From NCBI RefSeq assembly GCF_026341855.1, contig NZ_JAPENW010000001.1:1674001-1738000 (forward strand): a stretch of DNA of 64,000 nucleotides, written 5' to 3'. This document shows, piece by piece, positions 7,907-17,329 of the stretch. The position numbers and the translations under genes were made by a program. How positions within the stretch are numbered: the stretch's first letter is position 1; every line of letters begins with the position of its first letter. The DNA is from Streptomyces sp. NBC_00568 (GTDB lineage: Bacteria; Actinomycetota; Actinomycetes; Streptomycetales; Streptomycetaceae). Below the pieces are notes generated by a model. It saw only the letters and a list, made by a program, of their open reading frames with translations. It had not been told where the DNA came from and did no database searches.

Positions 7907-8782
7907 TTATCCCTTCACGGCGCCCGCGGTCAGACCCGCGGCCATCTTGCGCTGGACAAGGAGGAACAGGACGACGATCGGCACGGCCATCATGGTGGAT
8001 CCGGCCATCATCGGGGCGTACTCGGTGCCGTGCTTGGTGGTGAAATTGCCGAGCCAGACGGTGGCGGTCTGGTTCTTCTGGCTCATCAGCATCAGGGCGT
8101 ACAGGTATTCGTTCCACGCCTGGATGAAGGCGTAGACGGACGTCGCGACCATGCCGGGAGCCAGCAGCGGGAAGACCACGCGGATGAAGGCGCCCGTGCG
8201 GCTGCACCCGTCGACCATCGCCGCCTCCTCCAGCTCCTTCGGGATGTTGACGATGAAGCCGCGCAGCGTCCACACCGTGAAGGGGAGGATGAAGGTCAGA
8301 TACGTGATGATCAGACCGGAGAGCCTGTCGTACTGGTCGAGGTCGTTCAGCAGCAGGAAGACCGGGATGATCATGGCGACCAGCGGGACCATCTGGACCG
8401 CGAGGATGCCGACGATCACGACCTTGCGGCCGCGGAAGGCGAAGCGGGAGATGGCCAGCGCGGCCAGCATCCCCACCACGATGCCGATCACGACCACGGC
8501 GAGCGACACGACGAGGCTGCGGCCCACCGGGCCCCAGAAGTCGGCGATGTCCAGCGCGCGGCGGAAGTTGTCGAGCGTCAGCCCCGTGGGGAACAGGCTC
8601 GGGTCGGGGTCGATGGCGTCCTTGGCCGGCTTGAAGGCCGTGTTGAACATCCAGTAGACGGGGAAGCCCGCGGTGAGGAAGACCAGCAGGCCGAGCAGGT
8701 TCCAGCCGAGCTTGGACTTGCGGGGCCCGGAGGACTTCCGCCCCGCGGCGGATGTGCGCCCGGGCGTGGCGACGGCGCTCAT
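7907..8782 (-). CDS. dasC: chitobiose ABC transporter, permease DasC
   Basis: A 291-residue inner-membrane permease of the carbohydrate CUT1 type (MalG-like), with about six membrane helices beginning at LGWNLLGLLVFLTAGFPVYW. The cytoplasmic EAA loop reads EELEEAAMVDGCSRTGAF, the contact site for the ATPase. It works with DasB and the lipoprotein DasA to import N,N'-diacetylchitobiose. The ATG at 8782 overlaps the dasB stop by four bases (ATGA), so translation is coupled. No ATPase gene is present in the block; in streptomycetes the shared ATPase MsiK usually serves this transporter. Identification rests on family motifs plus the dasA-dasR context. Confidence 0.93.
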   Translation of the reverse strand: MSAVATPGRTSAAGRKSSGPRKSKLGWNLLGLLVFLTAGFPVYWMFNTAFKPAKDAIDPDPSLFPTGLTLDNFRRALDIADFWGPVGRSLVVSLAVVVIGIVVGMLAALAISRFAFRGRKVVIVGILAVQMVPLVAMIIPVFLLLNDLDQYDRLSGLIITYLTFILPFTVWTLRGFIVNIPKELEEAAMVDGCSRTGAFIRVVFPLLAPGMVATSVYAFIQAWNEYLYALMLMSQKNQTATVWLGNFTTKHGTEYAPMMAGSTMMAVPIVVLFLLVQRKMAAGLTAGAVKG

Positions 8783-9765
8783 TCGACCTCTCCGATCTTC
8801 AGCATCTGACGCATGTACACGGCGACCACGCCCAGGAGCAGCAGCACGGTCAGCAGGGCGATCGCCGATCCCTGCGCGTAGTCGTTGACGACGAAGGCGC
8901 GGTCGTACGAGTACGTGGTGAGCAGTTGGAACTCGGCCTCGGGGTGTCCGTTGCGCATGACGAAGACCTGCGGGAAGACACCCATGTCCCAGATGACGGA
9001 GAGGGTCGTGAGCATCACGATGATCGGCTTGAGGATCGGCAGCGTCACATAGCGGAAGACGCCCCAGGCGCCCGCGCCGTCGAGCCGTGCGGCCTCCTCC
9101 AGCTCCGCGGGCACCTGGGTGAGTCCCGCGCTGAGCGTGATGACGACGAACGGCACCGCGCCCCAGACGACCAGGAGCATGATCACGGTCAGGCCCTGCG
9201 GACCGCTCGCGAACCAGTTGTGGCCGATCATGTCGACGCCGGGGAGCTTGCTGAGCAGCGCGTTGAGGACGCCGTAGTCGGAGTCGAAGAGCCACTTGAA
9301 GACCGTGGTGGCCACGATGATCGGCATGCCCCAGCTGGCCACCAGCACGATGTTGATGAGCGTCTTCACCCAGCCCGAGACCCGCTGGAGGAGCAGCGCG
9401 ATCAGCATGCCGATGACCATCGTGAAGACGACGGCCCCGCCGGCGAAGACGATCGTCCGGACGACCACCGCCCAGAACTCGCCGTCCCCGAGCACCTTGG
9501 AGAAGTTGTCGAAGCCGACCGACTCGGCCGGCTGGAAGCCCCAGAGCTGGGACTGCCCGAACTTCTGGAAGGAGAGCGTGACCAGGCGCACCAGCGGATA
9601 GCCGAGGACCAGCGCGAGGATCAGCAGGCACGGGGCGAGCAGGGCCCAGGGGGCCGCCGTCGTGCCCGAGGTCCGCTTGACGCGTGGCGCCTTGGGGACG
9701 GCCGGTGGCGGTGCCTGCCGCGGAGGCGGCACCTTGGCGGGGGTGGTCGTGTCTGCGGCACTCAT
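8779..9765 (-). CDS. dasB: chitobiose ABC transporter, permease DasB
   Basis: A 328-residue MalF-type permease. A Pro-rich cytoplasmic N-terminus (KVPPPRQAPPPAVPKAP) is followed by six or more membrane helices, the first at PWALLAPCLLILALVLGYPL. The EAA loop is AELEEAARLDGAGAWGVF, followed by YVTLPILKP. It forms the channel with DasC, whose start codon overlaps its stop. It lies 146 bases after dasA, and a GC-rich hairpin in that gap may make the binding-protein message more abundant than the permease message, a common arrangement in sugar ABC operons. Confidence 0.93.
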   Translation of the reverse strand: MSAADTTTPAKVPPPRQAPPPAVPKAPRVKRTSGTTAAPWALLAPCLLILALVLGYPLVRLVTLSFQKFGQSQLWGFQPAESVGFDNFSKVLGDGEFWAVVVRTIVFAGGAVVFTMVIGMLIALLLQRVSGWVKTLINIVLVASWGMPIIVATTVFKWLFDSDYGVLNALLSKLPGVDMIGHNWFASGPQGLTVIMLLVVWGAVPFVVITLSAGLTQVPAELEEAARLDGAGAWGVFRYVTLPILKPIIVMLTTLSVIWDMGVFPQVFVMRNGHPEAEFQLLTTYSYDRAFVVNDYAQGSAIALLTVLLLLGVVAVYMRQMLKIGEVE

Positions 9766-9863
9766 CGCGCGCTCCTCAGCGGTCCCTCAGGTCGTACGAA
9801 AGCGAAGGCCCGCACGGCCGGGCGCCGCGGGGACGAGCCCCGGGCCGGGCCGTACGGGAGGCA

Positions 9864-9901
9864 GGGCCCCGCCCCTCCGCGAAGGAGGACCGACGGGGCC
9901 C
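9864..9901 (-). terminator. dasA-dasB intergenic hairpin (attenuating or stabilizing)
   Basis: Outer arms GGGCCCCG and CGGGGCCC (9864-9871, 9894-9901) enclose a second stem CCTCC/GGAGG with loop GCGAA. It starts 11 bases after the dasA stop codon. It has no clear U-tract, so partial termination or 3'-end protection of dasA mRNA are both possible. Confidence 0.6.
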
Positions 9902-9911
9902 CGCAATCAGG

Positions 9912-11195
9912 TCACTTGGTGTTGATGACCTTGTCGATCTTGGCGTCCGCTTCCTTCGCGGCGTCCTCGACCGACTTCTTGCCGGTGCCGATGCTCTGCA
10001 GCATGGTCTGCAGGACCTGGGCCTTCTCGACCTGGCCCCAGCCCGGCGCCATCGGGACGAACCAGTTGGACTCGGCCGCGGTGGCCGGGACGACCGTCGC
10101 CGGGTCGTTCTTCAGGGTGGCGAGGTCGGTCTTGTTGTTGGGCAGGTTGCCCTTGCCCATCAGGCCCTTCTGGCCCTTGGCGCCGGTGAACGCGTTGATC
10201 CACTCGGCGGCGACGGCCTGCGCCTTCGACTTCACCGGGACGGCGAGGTCGGAGCCGCCCAGGAAGACCGGGAGGTTCTTGCCGGACGGGCCGGGCATCA
10301 CGAAGTTCTCGAGGTTGCCCTTGAGCTTGCCGGTCTTGTCGCTCTTCGGGTCCTCGGCGGTCGCGCCCTCCCAGGCGGCGCCGAAGATCATGCCGGACTT
10401 GCCCTGGCCGTAGACGATGTAGCGGTCGGACTCGTCCTTGGTCTTGTCGCCGTGCATGTACGTGTCGACGACGTTCTTGAACTCGGTGAGGCCCTTGACC
10501 GACTCGGGCGAGGAGAGGTTGGCCTTCCACTGGCCGCCCTCCTCCTTCGCGATGGAGCCGCCGGCGTCGTAGACGAAGGACATCGCCGCGTACCAGTCGC
10601 GGGTGGGCTGGTACCAGGCGCTGAACTTGTCACCCTGCTTCTTCTGGATCTTGTCCAGGGCGGAGGTGAGCTCCTTGTACGTCTTCGGCGGGGTCTTCAC
10701 GCCGACGGAGGCGGCGAGGTCCTTGCGCCAGTTGCCGACGCGGCCACCGGCGTAGTACGGCACACCGTAGGTCTTGCCGTCGTAGGTCACGGAGGCCTTG
10801 AGGCCGTCCAGCCAGGCGTCCGAGTTCTCGAACTTGGCCGTGTCCAGGGGAGCGAAGGCGCCCTTGACCATGTAGCCGAGCATCTCGGTGTTGCCCATCT
10901 CGACCACGTCGGGCGCCTTGTCGGTGGCGAGGACGGCGTCGAGCTTGGTGTTCTTGTCCGGCCAGCCGTAGTACTCGTGGTTGATCTTGATGCCGGGGTG
11001 CTTCGCCTTGATCGCCGCGTCGGCCGCCTTGACCAGCTCGGGCCAGTTGTTCTGGGCGTCGACCGTGAGCCAGACGGTCAGCTCTTTGGCGTCCGCGCCC
11101 TTGTCCGACCCCCCGGACTTGTCGTCGTTCCCGCACGCCGCGATGGAGAACATCATGCCCGCGATACCGATCGCGGCTATCAGCTTGCGCTTCAC
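9912..11195 (-). CDS. dasA: chitobiose-binding lipoprotein DasA
   Basis: A 427-residue extracytoplasmic sugar-binding lipoprotein of the CUT1 family. The signal peptide MKRKLIAAIGIAGMMFSIAAC ends in a lipobox (SIAAC), so the mature protein is lipid-anchored; a Gly/Ser/Asp-rich spacer follows. The body carries the family motif KAPDVVEMGNTE and ends DKVINTK. It captures chitobiose and GlcNAc oligomers for DasBC. The GTG at 11195 has GGAGG six bases upstream and is the only start giving a proper signal peptide; the longer open frame runs into the promoter. Two dre-like boxes upstream indicate control by DasR, whose gene is divergent. Confidence 0.95.
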   Translation of the reverse strand: MKRKLIAAIGIAGMMFSIAACGNDDKSGGSDKGADAKELTVWLTVDAQNNWPELVKAADAAIKAKHPGIKINHEYYGWPDKNTKLDAVLATDKAPDVVEMGNTEMLGYMVKGAFAPLDTAKFENSDAWLDGLKASVTYDGKTYGVPYYAGGRVGNWRKDLAASVGVKTPPKTYKELTSALDKIQKKQGDKFSAWYQPTRDWYAAMSFVYDAGGSIAKEEGGQWKANLSSPESVKGLTEFKNVVDTYMHGDKTKDESDRYIVYGQGKSGMIFGAAWEGATAEDPKSDKTGKLKGNLENFVMPGPSGKNLPVFLGGSDLAVPVKSKAQAVAAEWINAFTGAKGQKGLMGKGNLPNNKTDLATLKNDPATVVPATAAESNWFVPMAPGWGQVEKAQVLQTMLQSIGTGKKSVEDAAKEADAKIDKVINTK

Positions 11196-11283
11196 GCCAC
11201 CCTCCTCAGGGATGCCACAAACCCCCCTGCTCCCCGCGGTGACATAACGCCGTGTACCGCCCGTGGGGCCGGGACTGGACCAA

Positions 11284-11295
11284 TGGTGTAGACCA
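11284..11295. promoter_or_regulatory. DasR box 1 upstream of dasA
   Basis: TGGTGTAGACCA, one mismatch to the dre core TGGTCTAGACCA, about 90 bases before the dasA GTG. Confidence 0.75.
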
Positions 11296-11307
11296 GTACG
11301 GGGAGCT

Positions 11308-11319
11308 TGGCCTAGACCT
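11308..11319. promoter_or_regulatory. DasR box 2 upstream of dasA
   Basis: TGGCCTAGACCT, two mismatches to the dre core. Its centre is 24 bases from that of box 1, just over two helical turns, so both dimers could sit on the same DNA face. Confidence 0.65.
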
Positions 11320-11476
11320 AGGGGGGTGTCAAGGGTGCGTAAGCCCGTCCAGTCGTCCGTTATGGGACCTACATATGCAAGGACCTTTAAGTAGGTAAGC
11401 GGCATAAACAGCGGGGCTGTTCAGGGCCCGCGAAAGGGCCGCCCGCGGAGTCGCGCGCACGGCCGTCTGCGCGTGA

Positions 11477-11488
11477 TGGACTAGACCA
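11477..11488. promoter_or_regulatory. DasR box upstream of dasR (autoregulation)
   Basis: TGGACTAGACCA, one mismatch to the dre core and identical to the distal nagB box. It lies about 145 bases before the dasR ATG. An AT-rich GGTATATAG at about 11501-11510 could be part of a promoter. Confidence 0.7.
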
Positions 11489-11511
11489 ACGAGTACGCCG
11501 ACGGTATATAG

Positions 11512-12387
<876 letters not shown>

Positions 12388-12589
12388 GCCACGCGGGATG
12401 GCGCGCGGGCCCGGACTGGCCGTCAGGACCGGTACCCCTCCGAGGGGTTCCGCTCCTGATGAGGGGCCCCGCGCGCACCCTCACGAACCCTCCACACCCG
12501 CCGTCCGGCGAGGGGTTCCCTAAAGCGGAACCGTCGCCTAGATTGCCTGCGCGTTACCCAGGTGATCGATGAGGGGACGGAGCCGACCC

Positions 12590-12853
12590 ATGTCAGACCT
12601 GCCCGAAGTGAAACCACCGGTGGTCACACCGGTCCGTGCGGTGATCGCCCTCTGTCTGCTCGCGCCGTTCGTCGCGATGCTGTGGGTCGGCTCCTACGCC
12701 AAGACCGACCCGGCCTTCATCGGCATCCCGTTCTTCTACTGGTACCAGATGCTGTGGGTGGTCCTCTCCACGGCGCTGACGGTGACCGCGTACCAGCTGT
12801 GGAAGCGTGACCAGCGGGCCCGCGCCTCCGCGAAGGGAGGTGCCGGAGCATGA
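12590..12853 (+). CDS. DUF3311-type small membrane protein (symporter partner)
   Basis: An 87-residue protein with two membrane helices: VRAVIALCLLAPFVAMLWVG and FYWYQMLWVVLSTALTVTAY, ending in a basic tail. The residues between (YAKTDPAFIGIPFFYWYQ) fit the DUF3311 family, usually encoded immediately before sodium:solute symporters. The next gene overlaps its stop by four bases (ATGA), and I infer the two form one transporter. The ATG at 12590 is chosen because the preceding seven residues (MRGRSRP) look non-coding and GGAG lies about ten bases upstream of it. Confidence 0.82.
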   Translation: MSDLPEVKPPVVTPVRAVIALCLLAPFVAMLWVGSYAKTDPAFIGIPFFYWYQMLWVVLSTALTVTAYQLWKRDQRARASAKGGAGA

Positions 12854-14460
12854 ACGACGGTGTGAACGGCGTCGCCCTCGGCGTCTTCGTCTTCTTCTTC
12901 CTGGCCGTCACGGTCATGGGCTTCCTGGCCGCGCGCTGGCGCAGGGCCGACAACGAACACAGCCTCGACGAATGGGGCCTGGGCGGCCGGTCCTTCGGCA
13001 CCTGGGTGACCTGGTTCCTGCTCGGCGGCGACCTCTACACGGCGTACACCTTCGTCGCCGTACCGGCGGCGATCTACGCGGCGGGCGCGGCCGGCTTCTT
13101 CGCCGTGCCGTACACGATCCTGGTCTACCCGCTGATCTTCACCTTCCTGCCCCGCCTCTGGTCGGTCTCCCACAAGCACGGCTATGTGACGACCTCGGAC
13201 TTCGTGCGCGGCCGCTTCGGCTCCAAGGGCCTGTCCCTCGCCGTGGCCGTCACCGGCATCCTGGCGACCATGCCGTACATCGCGCTCCAGCTGGTCGGCA
13301 TCCAGGCCGTCCTCGACGTGATGGGCGTGGGCGGCGGCGAGAGCACCAACTGGTTCGTCAAGGACCTGCCGCTCCTCATCGCCTTCGGCGTGCTGGCCGC
13401 GTACACCTACTCCTCGGGGCTGCGGGCCCCCGCCCTGATCGCGTTCGTGAAAGACACCCTGATCTACATCGTGATCGCGGTGGCCATCATCTACATCCCG
13501 ATCAAGCTGGGCGGCTTCGACGAGATCTTCAAGGCGGCGAGCGACAAGTACACGGCCGCGGGCGCCGGCGGGCTCGTCCCCGCCGAGGCGGGCCAGTGGA
13601 CGTACGCCACCCTCGCGCTCGGCTCCGCGCTGGCGCTGTTCATGTATCCGCACTCGATCACCGCGACGCTGTCCAGCCGCAGCCGGGAGGTGATCCGGCG
13701 CAACACCACGATCCTGCCGCTGTACTCGCTGATGCTGGGCCTGCTCGCCCTGCTCGGGTTCATGGCGATCGCGGCCGGCGTGAAGGTGCAGAACGGGCAG
13801 CTGGCGATCCCCCAGCTCTTCGAGACCATGTTCCCGGCCTGGTTCGCGGGCGTGGCCTTCGCCGCCATCGGCATCGGGGCACTCGTCCCGGCGGCCATCA
13901 TGTCCATCGCGGCCGCGAACCTCTTCACCCGCAACATCTACAAGGACTTCATCAAGCCGGACGCGACCCCGCGGCAGGAGACCCAGGTCTCCAAGCTGGT
14001 CTCGCTCCTGGTGAAGGTGGGCGCGCTGGTCTTCGTCCTGACCATGGACAAGACCGTCGCGATCAACTTCCAGCTGCTCGGCGGCATCTGGATCCTGCAG
14101 ACGTTCCCTGCGCTGGTCGGTGGCCTGTTCACCCGCTGGTTCCACCGCTGGGCGCTGCTCGGCGGCTGGGCGGTCGGCATGCTCTACGGCACGATCGCCG
14201 CCTACGGGGTGGCCTCGCCGACCCAGAAGCACTTCGGCGGCAGCTCGAAGGAGATCCCCGGCATCGGGGAGATCGGCTACATCGGCCTGACGGCGTTCCT
14301 CCTGAACGTGGCCGTGTCCGTCGTCCTCACCTTCGCCCTGCGGGCGTTCAAGGCCCCCGACGGCATCGACGAGACGTCGCCCGGGGACTACACGGCCGAC
14401 GCGGGGGACCCCGGGGTCGAGACGGAGCTCCCCCCGGCCACGGCGGGCGCGAGCCACTAG
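12850..14460 (+). CDS. sodium:solute symporter family permease
   Basis: A 536-residue SSS-family permease with about 13 membrane helices, starting at NGVALGVFVFFFLAVTVMGF. Features include the family sequence DEWGLGGRSFGTWVTWFLLGG near residues 38-58 and ALFMYPHSITATLSSRSREV in the middle. With a DUF3311 partner the best guess is a monocarboxylate or organic-acid transporter of the MctP kind, but substrate is not determined by sequence. Its start overlaps the small partner gene. The C-terminus is an acidic, Pro-rich cytoplasmic tail. A strong hairpin terminator follows at 14482. Confidence 0.87.
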   Translation: MNDGVNGVALGVFVFFFLAVTVMGFLAARWRRADNEHSLDEWGLGGRSFGTWVTWFLLGGDLYTAYTFVAVPAAIYAAGAAGFFAVPYTILVYPLIFTFLPRLWSVSHKHGYVTTSDFVRGRFGSKGLSLAVAVTGILATMPYIALQLVGIQAVLDVMGVGGGESTNWFVKDLPLLIAFGVLAAYTYSSGLRAPALIAFVKDTLIYIVIAVAIIYIPIKLGGFDEIFKAASDKYTAAGAGGLVPAEAGQWTYATLALGSALALFMYPHSITATLSSRSREVIRRNTTILPLYSLMLGLLALLGFMAIAAGVKVQNGQLAIPQLFETMFPAWFAGVAFAAIGIGALVPAAIMSIAAANLFTRNIYKDFIKPDATPRQETQVSKLVSLLVKVGALVFVLTMDKTVAINFQLLGGIWILQTFPALVGGLFTRWFHRWALLGGWAVGMLYGTIAAYGVASPTQKHFGGSSKEIPGIGEIGYIGLTAFLLNVAVSVVLTFALRAFKAPDGIDETSPGDYTADAGDPGVETELPPATAGASH

Positions 14461-14481
14461 CCACAGGTCACGCACCACGGA

Positions 14482-14517
14482 CGACGGGCCGCCGGGAGGG
14501 AAACCGGCGGCCCGTCG
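14482..14517 (+). terminator. terminator after the symporter operon
   Basis: A 14-bp perfect stem (CGACGGGCCGCCGG / CCGGCGGCCCGTCG) with loop GAGGGAAA, 22 bases past the symporter stop. Confidence 0.85.
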
Positions 14518-14670
14518 CCGTGCCGGGCGGGCGGGCACGGCGAGGCCCTCGCACGCGGCCCGACGACCTCCGGCCGCTCACCTACGAGTTGACGCTCCAG
14601 CACACTCCGTAGCGCTCTCCGATGCCTACCCGACACAACATGTGGGGGTACTCCCGGAGCCCGGCACAAG

Positions 14671-14813
14671 ATGTATGCTCATGGTCGCTGTCACCGCAGG
14701 GGAATCCGGTGCGAATCCGGAACTGTCCCGCAACGGTGTACTTGTGTGTGTTCGCGTACCCACGCGACCGCGCTCGCGTCAGTCCGAGGACCTGCCGACA
14801 GCGCGCCCCGGCC
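14671..14813 (+). promoter_or_regulatory. cobalamin (B12) riboswitch upstream of nrdAB
   Basis: The aptamer core is recognisable: GGGAATCCGGTGCGAATCCGG at 14699-14720, then ACTGTCCCGCAACGGT, and a B12 box AGTCCGAGGACCTGCC at 14781-14796 (consensus AGYCAGRRRACCTGCC). Between them is a variable arm. The nrdA start is about 135 bases downstream. Streptomyces are known to repress the class Ia reductase operon through such a riboswitch when adenosylcobalamin is present, so that the B12-dependent class II enzyme is used. Exact ends are estimated; the expression platform in 14814-14947 was not resolved. Confidence 0.9.
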
Positions 14814-14947
14814 GTCCGGCCCGGGTGCCGACGACGTCCGGGCCTCGCGGAATGGGCCGGTGGACGCGGTGCGCTGCTGCCCAGAAGCGCTCCCGTGTGC
14901 CCCGTGCCTCCCCGCAAGGCCCCGTGCCGAGCGAGGGAGAGCCCCAC

Positions 14948-17329
14948 GTGACCATCGCGCCAGCCGATCCGGCTTCAGTGACCGCGCAGCAGGCCCCGGT
15001 GGAGACCGACGGTCCCGGAGCCGCGCTGCTGCGGACCCTGACGGATCTCACCGCCGACCTCCCCGACGCCGACCCCGGCCGGGTCGCCGCCGCGGCGCTG
15101 CGCGGCCGGTCCGCCCGCGCCGACGAGGCCGAGCTGCGCGAACTGGCCACCGAGGCGGCCGCAGGGCTCATCTCCGAGGACCCCGCGTACTCGCGGCTGG
15201 CCGCCCGGCTGCTCACGATCAGCATCGCCGCGGAGGCCGCCTCACAGGGCGTCACGACCTTCTCCGAGTCGGTCGCCGTCGGCCACCGCGAGGGCCTGAT
15301 CGCCGACCGTACGGCCGAGTTCGTCCGGCTGCACACGGTCCGCCTCGACGCGCTCATCGACGTCGAGGGCGACGACCGCTTCGGCTACTTCGGGCTGCGT
15401 ACGCTGCACAGCCGCTATCTGCTCCGGCACCCGATCACCCGCAGCGTCGTCGAGACGCCCCAGCACTTCATGCTGCGGGTGGCCTCCGGCCTCGCCGAGG
15501 ACGACACGGTCCGCTCGGTGGACGAAGTCGCCGCGCTCTACCGGCTCATGAGCCGCCTGGACTACCTCCCCTCCTCCCCCACGCTCTTCAACTCCGGTAC
15601 GCGGCACCCGCAGATGTCGTCCTGCTACCTCCTCGACTCCCCGCTGGACGAGCTGGACTCCATCTACGACCGCTACCACCAGGTGGCGCGCCTGTCGAAG
15701 CACGCTGGAGGCATCGGCCTGTCCTACTCCCGCATCCGCTCGCGCGGTTCGCTGATCCGCGGCACCAACGGGCACTCCAACGGCATCGTCCCGTTCCTCA
15801 AGACGCTCGACGCCTCGGTCGCCGCGGTGAACCAGGGCGGCCGGCGCAAGGGCGCGGCCGCGGTGTACCTGGAGACCTGGCACTCCGACATCGAGGAGTT
15901 CCTGGAGCTGCGCGACAACACCGGTGAGGACGCCCGGCGTACGCACAACCTGAACCTCGCGCACTGGATCCCGGACGAGTTCATGCGCCGGGTGAACGAG
16001 GACGGCGTCTGGTCGCTCTTCTCCCCCGCCGACGTGCCGGAACTGGTCGACCTGTGGGGCGACGCGTTCGACGCGGCCTACCGCAAGGCCGAGGAGGCGG
16101 GTCTCGCCAAGAAGACCATCCCGGCCCGCGACCTGTACGGCCGCATGATGCGCACCCTCGCGCAGACCGGCAACGGCTGGATGACCTTCAAGGACGCCGC
16201 CAACCGCACCGCCAACCAGACGGCGGAGCCGGGCCACACCGTCCACTCCTCGAACCTGTGCACCGAGATCCTCGAGGTCACGGACGACGGGGAGACGGCG
16301 GTCTGCAACCTGGGCTCGGTCAACCTGGGCGCGTTCGTGGTCGGTCAGGACATCGACTGGGAGCGGCTCGACGAGACCGTGCGCACCGCGGTGACCTTCC
16401 TCGACCGTGTCGTGGACATCAACTTCTACCCGACCGAGCAGGCGGGCCGCTCCAACGCCAAGTGGCGTCCGGTCGGCCTCGGCGCGATGGGCCTCCAGGA
16501 CGTCTTCTTCAAGCTGCGCCTGCCCTTCGACTCGCCCGAGGCCCGCGCCCTGTCCACCCGGATCGCCGAGCGCATCATGCTCGCCTCCTACGAGGCCTCC
16601 GCGGACCTCGCCGAGCGCAACGGCCCGCTCCCCGCCTGGGAGAAGACCCGTACCGCCCGTGGAGTGCTGCACCCGGACCACTTCGACGTCGAGCTGAACT
16701 GGCCGGAGCGCTGGGCCGCGCTGCGGCAGCGGATCGCCTCGGTCGGCATGCGCAACTCGCTGCTCCTCGCCATCGCGCCGACCGCCACCATCGCGTCCAT
16801 CGCGGGCGTGTACGAGTGCATCGAGCCGCAGGTGTCGAACCTGTTCAAGCGCGAGACGCTCTCCGGCGAGTTCCTCCAGGTCAACTCCTACCTGGTGGCC
16901 GAGCTGAAGAAGCTCGGCGTCTGGGACGCGCAGACCCGTGAGGCGCTGCGCGAGTCCAGCGGCTCGGTGCAGGGCTTCACCTGGGTCCCGCAGGACGTCC
17001 GCGACCTGTACCGCACGGCGTGGGAGATCCCGCAGCGCGGCCTGATCGACATGGCCGCCGCGCGGACCCCGTTCCTGGACCAGGCCCAGTCGCTGAACCT
17101 GTTCCTGGAGACGCCGACCATCGGCAAGCTCTCCTCGATGTACTCCTACGCCTGGAAGTCGGGCCTGAAGACGACGTACTACCTGCGGTCCCGTCCCGCG
17201 ACGCGCATCGCCCGCGCGGCCCAGGCCCAGGCGCAGCCCGAGAAGACCATCCCCGTCCAGCAGGTCGCCGACCCCGACGCCGTCGCCTGCTCCCTGGAAA
17301 ACCCCGAGTCCTGCGAGGCCTGCCAGTAA
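14948..17329 (+). CDS. nrdA: class Ia ribonucleoside-diphosphate reductase, large subunit
   Basis: A 793-residue catalytic subunit that reduces ribonucleoside diphosphates to deoxy forms using a radical passed from NrdB. Visible are MSSCYLLDS with one redox cysteine, SSNLCTEI with the thiyl-radical cysteine of the NLCxEI motif, GAMGLQDVFF, and PTATIASIAGVYECIEPQ. The C-terminus ends SCEACQ, the CxxC pair re-reduced by thioredoxin or glutaredoxin. The N-terminus lacks the VxKRDG of a canonical ATP-cone although GLISEDPAYSRLAARLL follows the usual pattern, so allosteric activity control may differ. The GTG at 14948 follows a GGGAG site. Control by the upstream B12 riboswitch is inferred. nrdB overlaps by one base. 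Confidence 0.96.
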   Translation: MTIAPADPASVTAQQAPVETDGPGAALLRTLTDLTADLPDADPGRVAAAALRGRSARADEAELRELATEAAAGLISEDPAYSRLAARLLTISIAAEAASQGVTTFSESVAVGHREGLIADRTAEFVRLHTVRLDALIDVEGDDRFGYFGLRTLHSRYLLRHPITRSVVETPQHFMLRVASGLAEDDTVRSVDEVAALYRLMSRLDYLPSSPTLFNSGTRHPQMSSCYLLDSPLDELDSIYDRYHQVARLSKHAGGIGLSYSRIRSRGSLIRGTNGHSNGIVPFLKTLDASVAAVNQGGRRKGAAAVYLETWHSDIEEFLELRDNTGEDARRTHNLNLAHWIPDEFMRRVNEDGVWSLFSPADVPELVDLWGDAFDAAYRKAEEAGLAKKTIPARDLYGRMMRTLAQTGNGWMTFKDAANRTANQTAEPGHTVHSSNLCTEILEVTDDGETAVCNLGSVNLGAFVVGQDIDWERLDETVRTAVTFLDRVVDINFYPTEQAGRSNAKWRPVGLGAMGLQDVFFKLRLPFDSPEARALSTRIAERIMLASYEASADLAERNGPLPAWEKTRTARGVLHPDHFDVELNWPERWAALRQRIASVGMRNSLLLAIAPTATIASIAGVYECIEPQVSNLFKRETLSGEFLQVNSYLVAELKKLGVWDAQTREALRESSGSVQGFTWVPQDVRDLYRTAWEIPQRGLIDMAAARTPFLDQAQSLNLFLETPTIGKLSSMYSYAWKSGLKTTYYLRSRPATRIARAAQAQAQPEKTIPVQQVADPDAVACSLENPESCEACQ

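Noticed and set aside
8783..9631. N-terminal extension of dasC running through dasB
   Set aside because: Out-of-frame shadow of dasB; dasC starts at the ATGA overlap at 8782.
12736..14538. 600-residue open frame opposite the symporter gene
   Set aside because: Translation is Arg/Asp/Gly/Glu/His-rich with no domain; the plus strand encodes a clear 13-helix symporter. High GC makes long antisense frames common here.
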